This document shows positions 1-8,946 of a stretch of DNA of 64,000 nt, piece by piece; positions within the stretch are counted from its first letter, which is position 1; each line of letters begins with the position of its first letter. The notes below the pieces were generated by a model. That model was not told the origin of the DNA and did not search any database. It saw only the letters and a program-made list of their open reading frames with translations. The DNA is from Kribbibacterium absianum. Lineage in GTDB: Bacteria > Actinomycetota > Coriobacteriia > Coriobacteriales > Atopobiaceae. The position numbers and the translations under genes are program-made. Location: the NCBI RefSeq assembly GCF_030067705.1, contig NZ_JASJEX010000002.1, forward strand, positions 372,001 through 436,000, read 5' to 3'.

Positions 1-1
1 C

Positions 2-1141
2 CCCGTTCTCGGAATGGCCCATGGCATCGAGGGTCTGCTCCATGACGAGGTCGTGGACTTGGACGTTGCCGTGCCGGACGACCGGAGCCTCGACGTGCTC
101 CGCTCCACGCCCGGCAGCTACCTCGGGTCGTGTCGGTACAAGCTCCCAAGCCCTGAGGAGGCGCCGGCCGTCTACGACGCGTTGCTCGGCACTCTCGACC
201 GCCTGGGCGTCGGCGTCGTGGCGTACATCGGCGGCAACGACTCGATGGACACCATCGACAAGCTCGGCCGCTACGGGGAGGCGGCGGGCAGCGCCATCCG
301 CTTCATGGGCGTGCCGAAGACCATCGACAACGACCTGGTGGCCCAGGACCACACGCCCGGCTACGGCAGCGCGGCCAAGTTCGTGGCCACCTGCGTCTCC
401 GAGCTCGCGTGCGACGCCTCGGTGTACCCGGTCAAGAGCGTGCTCGTGGTGGAGACCATGGGGCGCGACGTGGGCTGGCTCGGCGCGGCATCTTCGTTGG
501 CATGGACGGCGGGGTCTCGAGGCCCGGACATTGTGCTCGTGCCCGAGGCGCCCGTCTCGCTCGATGCGTTCCTTGACAAGGTGTCGAACCTCTTGGCCGT
601 GCAGGACTTTGTGATGGTGGCGGTGAGCGAGGGGGCCCGCGGCCTCGACGGGCAGCCCCTTTATGCGGAGGAGGGCGCGAGGGAGGACGCGTTCGGCCAC
701 GCGGCGTCCCAGGCCGGCGTCGGCGGCTTTCTGGCGCGTCTCGTGTCCGAGCGGCTCGGTTGCAAGGCGCGCGGGGTGGAGCTGTCCACGCTCCAGCGCT
801 GTGCCGCCCATGTGGTCAGCGGGCGCGATCGCGAGGAGGCGGAGGCGCTCGGAGCGCTGGCGGTGCGCGTCGGTCTCGAAGGCCGGAGCCGCGGGATGTC
901 GTGCCTCGCTCGCGTGAGCGACCTTCCCTACGAGGTGCGCCTCGGCGTCACGGACGTCTCCGCGGTCGCCAACGAGGTGCGCCAGCTTCCCGGGTCGTGG
1001 ATCGCGAATGACGGCATGGGCGTCACGGCGGAGTTCGAGCGGTACGCGCGGCCGCTCGTGGAGGGAACGGACACGTGCCGCTGGGTGGACGGCGTGCCCT
1101 GGCACCTCAGGACGCCCTTCGGGGAGACCGTGGCCCTCTAG
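2..1141 (+). CDS. Pyrophosphate-type 6-phosphofructokinase (5' end outside window)
   Basis: Phosphorylates fructose 6-phosphate in glycolysis in the cytoplasm. The frame is open to the left edge, and the N-terminal glycine-rich nucleotide loop expected in this family is missing, so the true start lies upstream. Counting from the Met at base 14, GGNDSMDT lies at residues 73-80 and PKTIDND at 101-107. In the family, Asp after GG(N/D) and Lys before TIDND mark pyrophosphate users, whereas ATP enzymes have Gly at both places (GGDGS, PGTIDND). The phosphoryl donor is therefore inferred to be pyrophosphate. The C-terminal half carries the usual substrate-binding domain and ends at TAG. Family assignment is secure; donor choice is inference from two positions. 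Confidence 0.88.
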   Translation, partial: PVLGMAHGIEGLLHDEVVDLDVAVPDDRSLDVLRSTPGSYLGSCRYKLPSPEEAPAVYDALLGTLDRLGVGVVAYIGGNDSMDTIDKLGRYGEAAGSAIRFMGVPKTIDNDLVAQDHTPGYGSAAKFVATCVSELACDASVYPVKSVLVVETMGRDVGWLGAASSLAWTAGSRGPDIVLVPEAPVSLDAFLDKVSNLLAVQDFVMVAVSEGARGLDGQPLYAEEGAREDAFGHAASQAGVGGFLARLVSERLGCKARGVELSTLQRCAAHVVSGRDREEAEALGALAVRVGLEGRSRGMSCLARVSDLPYEVRLGVTDVSAVANEVRQLPGSWIANDGMGVTAEFERYARPLVEGTDTCRWVDGVPWHLRTPFGETVAL

Positions 1142-1422
1142 GCAGTCGCAACGGTTCTCTAACCACCGGTCAGAGCGGTTAGAATTGCAGAAATACTTGT
1201 GTCCATGCTCTCACGGTGTGGGAGGTACCGTTCGCCGAACCACCTTCTGGTGGCATCGGTGTATCTGGCGCTGTCGGTTTATGCACTCGGGATAACTGGC
1301 AGTAATGTAGCCATAGATACTATGTTAGTTGATGAAACAAAAGAGAACACGACGGGTCAGATCTGGCAAGCCTCAGAGCTGAAAAGGTTGTAACGATCAA
1401 GCCAAATGATCCGCGCTACAGT

Positions 1423-1447
1423 CTTTCTGGACGTTTTCAGAAAGGAG
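1423..1447 (+). promoter_or_regulatory. Hairpin overlapping the ribosome binding site of the SARP gene
   Basis: The arms CTTTCTG (1423-1429) and CAGAAAG (1438-1444) can pair, and the 3' arm overlaps the AAAGGAG ribosome binding site (1441-1447) that lies just before the ATG at 1453. This could limit translation. The rest of the 311-base gap before the gene holds a small CCACC/GGTGG hairpin (1240-1253) and a more AT-rich stretch (about 1280-1400), but no clear gene or terminator. Confidence 0.35.
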
Positions 1448-1452
1448 CGGAG

Positions 1453-4344
1453 ATGGGCGTGGCGGCGGGTTGGCAGGACGGGGCGGCTCTTGTGGGGACG
1501 CAGGTCTCGGCGCTCTACCAGGCGGAGCCTCCGCGGGTGCGCCGGCGGAGGCTGGCGTCTCGGCTCGTCTCGGCCGCTCGTTCGGGTGCCCCGGTCACGC
1601 TCTGCGCCTGCCGTGGCGCCGGCGCCACATCCCTGCTGAGGGACGCGGCCGCGCTTTGGCGCGAGGAGGGCGGCGAGGTGCGGTTTGTCTCGCTGCGTGG
1701 CGCTCCGGCGGCCGATGTGCCCGCGCTCCTGCGTCGGGCGAGGGAGTGCCTCGCCGGCGTCGTCGCGCCCACGCTGCTTCTGGTGGACGACATGCCGGGG
1801 CTCGAGGAGTTCACGGCGCGCGACGCGGCCTGCGAGCTGGAGCTCCTTGCCCGGCTCGTGCCCACTGTGTGCGCGACGGGGCCGGACGGCGAGCTGCTCG
1901 TGGAGGCGCTCGGCGAGCACCCCGCATGGGACACCAGCGAGCTGGGCGTCCGCTACGACGAGGTGGAGCACTGGCGCGTCGGCGACCTCTCGACGCGGGG
2001 CTTTCAAGAGCTGACCGGCGGGGTCGTGTCCTTGGCCGAGGCGTTGCGAGCCGACATGCGGGAGGGGCGCGGGGTCGGTGGCCCTCGCTACCAGGAGCAG
2101 CGGGCGCGTATGCTCTGCGTCGCCGTGGAGGGCGCGCTGATCGGCGAGGAGCGGCGCCTGCGGGGAGCGATGGCGCTGCTCGGCACGGGGACGTTCGGCC
2201 AGCTGCGCGGCCTCGGGCTCGCGTGTTCGCACGAGTTGGTCTCGTCCACCTGCGCCGAGGCCCCCGCGCTTGGAGTCGAGCGGTCGGGCGGCCGCTTCTC
2301 GATTGTGGGCGGTGCGCTGTGCCCCGAGCCGGTGGCCGAGCTATGCGGTCGCCTGTGGCCGGACCTGGCCTGCGAGGTGGTCTCCCTGCATATGGAGGAA
2401 GGGCGGCTGGCCCAGGCCATCGCTGTGGCCGCTGGGTGCGTCGACGCTCCGGAGCTTGAGAAGGTCCTCTCTGGGCGTTGGGTGGAGCTGTGGGACGCCG
2501 GCGGTCGCTCTCTGATGGAGGAGCTCGCCGCCCGAAGCCCGCAGGGCCTCGCTGCGGCGGCCCTCGCGGTGCTGTCGGGGGACGCCAAGGCCGAGCCGCC
2601 GGACCGTTCGCCGTGCTGGGAGCCGGTTCGGGCGCTGCGCGAGGTGGGGGCGCTCGGGGGCGCGACCGGTCTGTCTCGCGGTGACGGCGTGCGTGCCCTG
2701 CGGTTCTGCGGGGCGCCTCCCGACGATGCCCTGACCACGTCCGCGTGTGTGGCCGGCCTCTGGGACCTCTGGGAGTCCCGCCGCGCGCTCGCCGCCGGGG
2801 ATCTGGCCGGGGCGCTCGGCGTCACGTCCCGTGGGCTCGGCTCCGTGGGCGACGAGTCTGTCGTGGGCGCCTTGCTCGCCCAGGACCGCTACCTTGCGGA
2901 GGCCGGCCTCGGTCACGATACCCGGGGCAGCCGGTCGCGCGCGGAGGACGGGCTGCGCCTGCTCTGTGACCGAGGCGGTCCTCTCGGCCCTCGGGAGGCG
3001 GCTCGTCATGCGGTCGCGGACCTCGTCGTTGGGCGCCCGGTGAGCGCCGACGTTTTCTCCCAGGCCCTCGGGGTCGCTGTCAGCCACGGGGACCTGCTCG
3101 GGCGCGGGTGCGCGCTCATCGGTCAGGGCCTGCGTTCGTTTGAGGCCGGGGACTTCTCGGCGGCGCGTTCCCGTGGCTGCGAGGCGGCGCGCTTGGGGGA
3201 GGGGTGCGCGTGCGCGCCCCTTCGAGAGGGCGGGGCTGCGTTGAGCTTGATGGCGGAGCTCTCCTTGGGTCTGGAGCCGCACGTGGAGGCGCCGCTCGTC
3301 TCGCCGGACCTCTGTCTTCTGGCGGAGTGCGCCGTGCCCGTCGAGGAGGGTCCCGCGTCGGCGCGCCTACCTGCGCATCGCGACGCAACCCCGCGCGGGA
3401 TGTCGCTCGCTCTGCTGCGGGGCGCGCTGTCGCGGCCCGGCCGCGCCCAGGACCGCCTGTGGGCGGCCCTTCCGGGAAGCTGGCGCGAGGCCCACGGGGC
3501 GCGAACGACGGAGCCTGTCGCGGTGGGCGTCCAGTTGCCGTTGCCGGTGGGCGTCTCTGCGGACGCGCCCCTCTTGGAGGTCGACCTGCTCGGCGGCCTG
3601 TCCGTACGTCTGGACGGGCGCGTCGTGGACCCGGCGAAGTTCCGGCGCACGGGGTCGCGCCACCTGCTCGCGATCCTGGCCGTGCGTTCCGGCCACCAGA
3701 TCACGCGGGCGGAGCTGGCGGCCGAGCTGTGGCCGGAGCTCCCGCCCGAGCGCGGGCGCCGGAACCTCTACTCCATCGTGTCCTGTGCTCGACGGGGCCT
3801 CGGGGAGCGCGAGTACGGCCCTTGCTACCTGCTGAGCACCCGGGACCTTATCGCGTTCAACGCCGACACCACGGTCGTGGACCTCGACGGCTTCGAAGCC
3901 CTGCTGGAGCGCGCACGGGCTGCGGACGCCACCGACGCCGAGCGCGTGGCCTTGGCGGAGCGCGCCTCGTCCCGGTACCGTGGGGGCAGCTACCTGCCGG
4001 AAGGCGCAGAGCCACGGGCCTTGCACAACTATCACGATTGGCTCGAGTCCCGCTACGTGGAATGCCTGCTCACCGGTGCGAGGAGCGCCCTGCGCCTGCG
4101 GCGCCCGCACGTGGCGCGGGGCTTTGCACGAGAGGCGGCGGAGCGCGCGCCCTTGCTCGAGGAAGCGGCACGGCTGCTCATGGAGGCTCTCGTGCGCGAG
4201 GGGCGCCCTCTGGAGGCGCAGGGTGCGTTCAACGCTTTCGTCCGCGCGGCGAACGAGGCGGGGCTGCCGGTGCCGGAGGGCCTCGTTGCGCTGCGCGAGG
4301 GGTTGGCGGAGGAGCTCGCAGCCCCCGTCGGGCTCGTCGCGTGA
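1453..4344 (+). CDS. Large SARP/BTAD-family transcriptional regulator
   Basis: A 963-residue regulator. The C-terminal quarter (about 705-955) has an OmpR-type winged helix (LLEVDLLGGLSVRLDG, then ITRAELAAELWPELPPERGR) followed by a bacterial transcriptional activator (BTAD) helical repeat domain, the AfsR/SARP arrangement placed here at the C-terminus. The N-terminus has a degenerate nucleotide loop (CRGAGATSLL, near residue 50, lacking the usual Lys) and a hydrophobic strand ending in VDDM (near 110) like a Walker B, so it resembles a STAND ATPase that may no longer hydrolyse ATP. The middle is helical and repeat-like. It stands alone between pfk and secA, so its target is unknown. The start is supported by AAAGGAG six bases upstream. 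Confidence 0.8.
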   Translation: MGVAAGWQDGAALVGTQVSALYQAEPPRVRRRRLASRLVSAARSGAPVTLCACRGAGATSLLRDAAALWREEGGEVRFVSLRGAPAADVPALLRRARECLAGVVAPTLLLVDDMPGLEEFTARDAACELELLARLVPTVCATGPDGELLVEALGEHPAWDTSELGVRYDEVEHWRVGDLSTRGFQELTGGVVSLAEALRADMREGRGVGGPRYQEQRARMLCVAVEGALIGEERRLRGAMALLGTGTFGQLRGLGLACSHELVSSTCAEAPALGVERSGGRFSIVGGALCPEPVAELCGRLWPDLACEVVSLHMEEGRLAQAIAVAAGCVDAPELEKVLSGRWVELWDAGGRSLMEELAARSPQGLAAAALAVLSGDAKAEPPDRSPCWEPVRALREVGALGGATGLSRGDGVRALRFCGAPPDDALTTSACVAGLWDLWESRRALAAGDLAGALGVTSRGLGSVGDESVVGALLAQDRYLAEAGLGHDTRGSRSRAEDGLRLLCDRGGPLGPREAARHAVADLVVGRPVSADVFSQALGVAVSHGDLLGRGCALIGQGLRSFEAGDFSAARSRGCEAARLGEGCACAPLREGGAALSLMAELSLGLEPHVEAPLVSPDLCLLAECAVPVEEGPASARLPAHRDATPRGMSLALLRGALSRPGRAQDRLWAALPGSWREAHGARTTEPVAVGVQLPLPVGVSADAPLLEVDLLGGLSVRLDGRVVDPAKFRRTGSRHLLAILAVRSGHQITRAELAAELWPELPPERGRRNLYSIVSCARRGLGEREYGPCYLLSTRDLIAFNADTTVVDLDGFEALLERARAADATDAERVALAERASSRYRGGSYLPEGAEPRALHNYHDWLESRYVECLLTGARSALRLRRPHVARGFAREAAERAPLLEEAARLLMEALVREGRPLEAQGAFNAFVRAANEAGLPVPEGLVALREGLAEELAAPVGLVA

Positions 4345-4534
4345 CCTGCGACGGAGACGTGACCTGCGGTTCGTGGGACGCGACCCCAGTCTGGGAATGT
4401 GGTGCAAGGTGCCTTGCAGGTTCTCAGCCGCCCGGTTTGAGCCTATAGTGAAGGGGCTCAAAAGTGCATCTAAACTCATCGATTTTGTGGGACGCCCGCC
4501 GTCCTGTTCGATGGTGAACGACCGAAAGGACGCC

Positions 4535-7285
4535 ATGGCCGGCCTGTTCTCAAAGATCCTCTCCCTGGGCTCGGACAAGGAGCTCAAGGAGTTCCAGAAG
4601 GTCGCGGACCGCGTGAACGAGCTCGGCCCCGGCTACGCCAAGATGACCACCGACGAGCTTGCGGGGCTCACCGCGAAGTTCAAGGAGCGGGTGGCCGCGG
4701 GCGAGGACCTCGACCACCTGATGCCCGAGGCGTTCGCCGCGGTCCGCGAGATGTCCGACCGCACCATCGGCATGCGCCACTTCGACGTGCAGGTGATCGG
4801 CGCCGTCGCGCTCCACAAGGGCATGATCGCCGAGATGAAGACCGGCGAGGGCAAGACGCTCGTCTCGACGCTCGCCGGCTACCTCAACGCGCTCGAGGGC
4901 AAGGGCGTGCACATCGTCACGGTGAACGACTACCTGGCGCGCCGCGACTCCGAGTGGATGGGCCAGCTTTACCACGCGATGGGCATGTCCGTGGGCCTGC
5001 TCCAGAACGGCATGCCGCTGCCCGCGAAGCAGCCGGCGTACGCCGCGGACGTCACCTACGGCACCAACAGCGAGTTCGGTTTCGACTACCTGCGCGACAA
5101 CATGGTCACCCGCGCCGCCCAGCGCGTGCAGCGCGGCCACCACTACGCGATCGTGGACGAGGTGGACTCGATCCTCATCGACGAGGCCCGCACGCCGCTC
5201 ATCATCTCCGGCGCCGGCACCAAGTCCGCCACCACCTACCGCGACTTCGCCAAGGCCGTCCGCGGCCTGACACCGGACGTGGACTTCGAGATGGACGAGG
5301 CCAAGCACACGATCATGGCCACCGACGACGGCCTCAAGAAGATCGAGAAGCGCCTCGGCATCGACAACATCTACGGCGACATGGCCGGCCAGCTGGTGAA
5401 CCACCTGCAGCAGGCGCTCAAGGCCGAGTACCTCTTCCATCGCGACCAGCAGTACGTGGTCACCGGCGGCGAGGTCAAGATCGTCGACGAGTTCACCGGC
5501 CGCATCATGGAGGGGCGCCGCTACTCCGACGGCCTGCACCAGGCCATCGAGGCCAAGGAGAACGTGCAGGTGCTCGAGGAGAACCAGACCCTCGCCACGA
5601 TCACGCTGCAGAACTACTTCCGCCTCTACGACAAGCTCTCCGGCATGACGGGCACCGCCATGACCGAGGACGGCGAGTTCCGCGAGATCTACCACCTGCC
5701 GGTCCAGGAGATCCCGCCCAACCGCCCGGTGCAGCGCGTCGACCACGACGACCAGATCTACCGCTCGGTGGAGTACAAGTTCCAGGCCGTCGCGAACGAC
5801 ATCGAGGAGCGCCACAAGAAGGGCCAGCCGGTCCTCGTGGGCACCGTCACCATCGAGAACTCCGAGCGCCTCTCGCGCCTGCTCAACAAGCGCGGCATCA
5901 AGCACGAGGTGCTCAACGCCAAGTTCCACGAGCGCGAGGCCGCCATCGTGGCGCAGGCCGGCCGCGAGGGTGCCGTGACCATCGCCACCAACATGGCCGG
6001 CCGCGGCACCGACATCCTGCTCGGCGGCAACCCGCAAGTGCTCGCCGAGGAGACGCTCATCGAGCAGGGCGTGGACCTGGCCGAGGCCACCGACGAGCAG
6101 CGCGCGGAGGCCATCGCCGCCGCTAAGAAGACCTGCGAGGTGGAGCGCGAGCACGTGGTTGAGGCCGGCGGTCTCTGCGTGATCGGCACCGAGCGCCATG
6201 AGTCCCGCCGCATCGACAACCAGCTCCGCGGCCGCTCGGGCCGTCAGGGCGACCCGGGCGAGACGCAGTTCTACCTGTCCCTCGAGGACGACCTCATGCG
6301 CCTCTTCGGCGGCGACCGCATGGACCGCATCGGCGCGATGATGCAGCGCTACGACATGCCCCCCGATATGCCGCTCCAGGCCAAGATGGTCTCCAAGGCG
6401 GTGGAGAGCGCCCAGCGCAAGATCGAGGAGATCAACTTCGGCATGCGCAAGAACGTCCTCGACTACGACGACGTGATGAACCAGCAGCGCCAGGTCATCT
6501 ACCAGGAGCGCAACCGGGTGCTCGACGGCGAGGACCTCGTGGGCCTCATGAACGACGTGATGGACTCCTGCGTCACAGACATCTGCGACCAGTGCGTGAG
6601 CACGGACCTCAAGCCCGAGGACTGGGATCTGGACGGCCTGAAGGAGTGGCTCGAGGACCTCACCGGCGTCAAGGAGCTGCCGGAGCTCACGGCCGACATG
6701 GGTCGCGAGAAGATCCAGGCGACGGTGCGCGAGTTCGTCGGCAAGCTCTACGACGAGCGCGCCGAGGAGCTGGGCGCCGACGCGATGTCCAACCTCTGCC
6801 AGCAGATCATGCTCCGCGTGATCGACACCCGCTGGATGAGCTACCTGCAGGAGATGGACTACCTCAAGTTGGGCATCGGCCTCCGCGGCTTCGGCCAGCG
6901 CGACCCGCTCGTCGAGTACAAGCAGGAGGCGTTCCGCGCGTTCACGCTGCTGGTCCAGGCGCTGTACGAGGACTTCCTGCGCACGATCCTCCGCATCCAG
7001 GTGGCGAGCGCCCGCACCCAGGCCGCCAAGCAGGAAGAGCCCGACCGCCTTGCCGGGGCCACCTACTCCGGCCCGACGGAGGTGGACGGTGATCAGGGCC
7101 AGCGTCGCTCGACCCGAATCGCCACCACGTCGAATGTGGCCCGCGACGGCGAGGAGGAGAAGGCGCACAAGCACACGCCGTACCGAAAGGACGAGAGCGA
7201 CCCCTACGCGAACGTGGGCCGCAACGACCCCTGTCCCTGCGGCAGCGGGAAGAAGTTCAAGAACTGCCACGGCCGGCAGCGGTAG
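4535..7285 (+). CDS. secA: Preprotein translocase ATPase SecA
   Basis: Motor of the Sec export pathway; it binds SecYEG at the membrane and drives unfolded preproteins across with ATP. The product is 916 residues, a normal SecA length. It has the DEAD-type Walker A MKTGEGKT near residue 101, the VDEVDSILIDEARTPLIISG segment, the NMAGRGTDI helicase motif, and a C-terminal zinc-binding tail CPCGSGKKFKNCH that contacts SecB or phospholipid. An upstream in-frame extension exists, but the ATG at 4535 is preceded by GAAAGGA at 4524-4530, so it is chosen. The stop TAG lies inside a short direct repeat. Confidence 0.98.
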   Translation: MAGLFSKILSLGSDKELKEFQKVADRVNELGPGYAKMTTDELAGLTAKFKERVAAGEDLDHLMPEAFAAVREMSDRTIGMRHFDVQVIGAVALHKGMIAEMKTGEGKTLVSTLAGYLNALEGKGVHIVTVNDYLARRDSEWMGQLYHAMGMSVGLLQNGMPLPAKQPAYAADVTYGTNSEFGFDYLRDNMVTRAAQRVQRGHHYAIVDEVDSILIDEARTPLIISGAGTKSATTYRDFAKAVRGLTPDVDFEMDEAKHTIMATDDGLKKIEKRLGIDNIYGDMAGQLVNHLQQALKAEYLFHRDQQYVVTGGEVKIVDEFTGRIMEGRRYSDGLHQAIEAKENVQVLEENQTLATITLQNYFRLYDKLSGMTGTAMTEDGEFREIYHLPVQEIPPNRPVQRVDHDDQIYRSVEYKFQAVANDIEERHKKGQPVLVGTVTIENSERLSRLLNKRGIKHEVLNAKFHEREAAIVAQAGREGAVTIATNMAGRGTDILLGGNPQVLAEETLIEQGVDLAEATDEQRAEAIAAAKKTCEVEREHVVEAGGLCVIGTERHESRRIDNQLRGRSGRQGDPGETQFYLSLEDDLMRLFGGDRMDRIGAMMQRYDMPPDMPLQAKMVSKAVESAQRKIEEINFGMRKNVLDYDDVMNQQRQVIYQERNRVLDGEDLVGLMNDVMDSCVTDICDQCVSTDLKPEDWDLDGLKEWLEDLTGVKELPELTADMGREKIQATVREFVGKLYDERAEELGADAMSNLCQQIMLRVIDTRWMSYLQEMDYLKLGIGLRGFGQRDPLVEYKQEAFRAFTLLVQALYEDFLRTILRIQVASARTQAAKQEEPDRLAGATYSGPTEVDGDQGQRRSTRIATTSNVARDGEEEKAHKHTPYRKDESDPYANVGRNDPCPCGSGKKFKNCHGRQR

Positions 7286-7396
7286 CGGGCGGGCGCGACG
7301 GTTCTCGCGGAGCACCCGGCGGCGCGGCGCCCCGATGCGGCGGGTGCGACGCTCGGGCCCTCGCGGCCGGCAGCGGTAGCGGACGGGCGCGACGGT
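7270..7396 (+). repeat. 33-base direct repeat duplicating the secA stop region
   Basis: Bases 7270-7302, which include the last secA codons and its stop, recur at 7364-7396 with one mismatch (94-base offset). The copies share GGCCGGCAGCGGTAGCGG and then GGGCGCGACGGT. The second copy lies just before the terminator. Confidence 0.8.
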
Positions 7397-7397
7397 G

Positions 7398-7433
7398 AGC
7401 CCCTCTCGACGTGGTCGGGAGGGGCTTTCTTCT
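7398..7433 (+). terminator. Intrinsic terminator of secA
   Basis: AGCCCCTC (7398-7405) pairs with GAGGGGCT (7419-7426), followed by TTTCTTCT. Confidence 0.85.
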
Positions 7434-7468
7434 AAACGCCGGCGCTCTTGTTCGCGAGCGTGTTTGCG

Positions 7469-7632
7469 GGGAAACGATTGCCCACAAACAGATGAAAGCA
7501 GTTGCGGGGAAATAGGGCTCATTGCCCGCCCTACACAGGCGCCACCTGCGGTTTTGCTCGCGAAAGGGATTGCGGGGAAACGTTTCTCCGCAAGGAGGGC
7601 TCGTAGTTTGCGGGGAAACGCTTCTCCGCAAG
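7469..7632. repeat. Family C intergenic repeats between secA and prfB
   Basis: Four occurrences of TTGCGGGGAAA lie here. Two are extended into near-palindromes of 24 bases (7570-7593 and 7608-7631), in which TTGCGGGGAAAC faces (G)(T/C)TTCTCCGCAA. The same motif recurs at about 36828-36962. No gene is visible in the gap between secA and prfB. Confidence 0.75.
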
Positions 7633-7725
7633 CTTCGCGCACCCCGTCTCGGCCTCTTTCTCGTCGCACGCGGGTACGCGCTACCATGAGTCCCGCACCA
7701 ACACCGGCCCGAGAAAGGACGCCCG

Positions 7726-8847
7726 ATGGCCCAGGAGATCACGCACGACTTGGACGCCCTCGAGGCTCGTCTCGGTGAGGTGGAGGGCTATCTGGGCCTC
7801 GACGCCACGCGCGCCACGATCGCGACCCTTGAGGAGGAGAGCGCCGAGCCGGGCTTTTGGGACGATGCCGACGGCGCCCGCGCCACGATGGAGCGGCTCG
7901 CCCGTGCCAAGGAGGACGTGCAGGCCTTCGAGGAGGCCCGGGCGCTGCTCGGTGACGCGCGTGCCGCCCGCGAGCTGGGCGAGGAGCTCGAGGACGAGGA
8001 GAGCCTCGCGGAGTCCGAGGACCTCGCGGCGCGGCTGGAGGGCGCGCTCACCGAGCTGGAACTCTCCAGCTGGTTCACCGACGAGCTGGACCTGGGCGAC
8101 GCCATCGTCACCATCACCCCTGGTCAGGGCGGTCTTGAGGCCCAGGACTGGACCGAGATGCTCTTCAAGATGTATCTCAAGTACGCGGACCGCCGCGGCT
8201 GGAAGGTCACCGTCAACGACGCGACGCCCGGCGAGGCCATCGGTCTCGACCGCGCCACGTTCACCGTCTCCGGCAAGAACGCCTACGGCATGCTCAAGGC
8301 GGACCAGGGCGTGCACCGCCTCGTGCGCATCAGCCCGACCGACGCCAAGAAGCGGCGCCAGACCACCTTTGCCGGCGTCGAGGTGCTCCCCGTGCTGCCC
8401 GACGACATCGAGGTGCAGATTGACCCCTCCGACCTGCGGATCGACGTGTACCATGCGTCCGGCCCCGGCGGCCAGGGCGTCAACACCACAGACTCTGCGG
8501 TGCGCATCACGCACCTGCCCACGGGGCTCGTGGTCACCTGTCAGAACGAGCGCAGCCAGATCCAGAACAAGGCGAGCGCGATGAAGATCCTCGCATCGCG
8601 CCTCTACGAGCAGGAGAAGGCCAAGCGCGAGGCCGAGCTCGACGAGCTGCGCGGCCCCAAGCATGAGATCTCCTTCGGAAACCAGATCCGCAACTACGTG
8701 CTCTATCCCTTCCAGCTGGTGAAGGACACGCGTACCGGCATCGAGACCGGCAACGTGGACTCGGTGTTGGAGGACGGGGACCTGGACCCGTTCATTATCG
8801 GGTTCCATCGATGGGCGACGGGGCAGCGCTCGGCTGAACGGGCCTAG
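7726..8847 (+). CDS. prfB: Peptide chain release factor 2, with SPT in place of SPF
   Basis: Terminates translation at UGA and UAA. The product is 373 residues. It has the GGQ loop (SGPGGQGVNTTDSAVRITH), whose glutamine acts in peptidyl-tRNA hydrolysis, and typical RF2 flanking sequence. The stop-codon-reading tripeptide, normally Ser-Pro-Phe, reads Ser-Pro-Thr (Thr205, codon ACC at 8338-8340). The gene is in one frame from the start, so the programmed +1 frameshift found in many prfB genes is absent. RF1 normally has Pro-x-Thr, but the rest of the protein is clearly RF2. The start ATG follows AGAAAGGA. Confidence 0.95.
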   Translation: MAQEITHDLDALEARLGEVEGYLGLDATRATIATLEEESAEPGFWDDADGARATMERLARAKEDVQAFEEARALLGDARAARELGEELEDEESLAESEDLAARLEGALTELELSSWFTDELDLGDAIVTITPGQGGLEAQDWTEMLFKMYLKYADRRGWKVTVNDATPGEAIGLDRATFTVSGKNAYGMLKADQGVHRLVRISPTDAKKRRQTTFAGVEVLPVLPDDIEVQIDPSDLRIDVYHASGPGGQGVNTTDSAVRITHLPTGLVVTCQNERSQIQNKASAMKILASRLYEQEKAKREAELDELRGPKHEISFGNQIRNYVLYPFQLVKDTRTGIETGNVDSVLEDGDLDPFIIGFHRWATGQRSAERA

Positions 8848-8946
8848 CGCCGCATCGCGCCAGGAGCCGGATCCTGGACCTGTGCCCTGCACGTACCGCA
8901 GGTACGATGAGGGAGACCTGCTCTTTTCTCGTGAACGGGAGCGCCT

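Noticed and set aside
1199-1393. A 64-codon gene between pfk and the SARP gene
   Set aside because: No ribosome site, no recognisable features and composition unlike coding sequence nearby.
4550-7687. A 1045-codon open frame on the minus strand opposite secA
   Set aside because: It is His/Val/Leu-rich low-complexity sequence mirroring secA codon bias in GC-rich DNA; the plus strand encodes an intact SecA.
7726-7830. Programmed +1 frameshift in prfB
   Set aside because: The reading frame is continuous through the usual shift position with no internal TGA.
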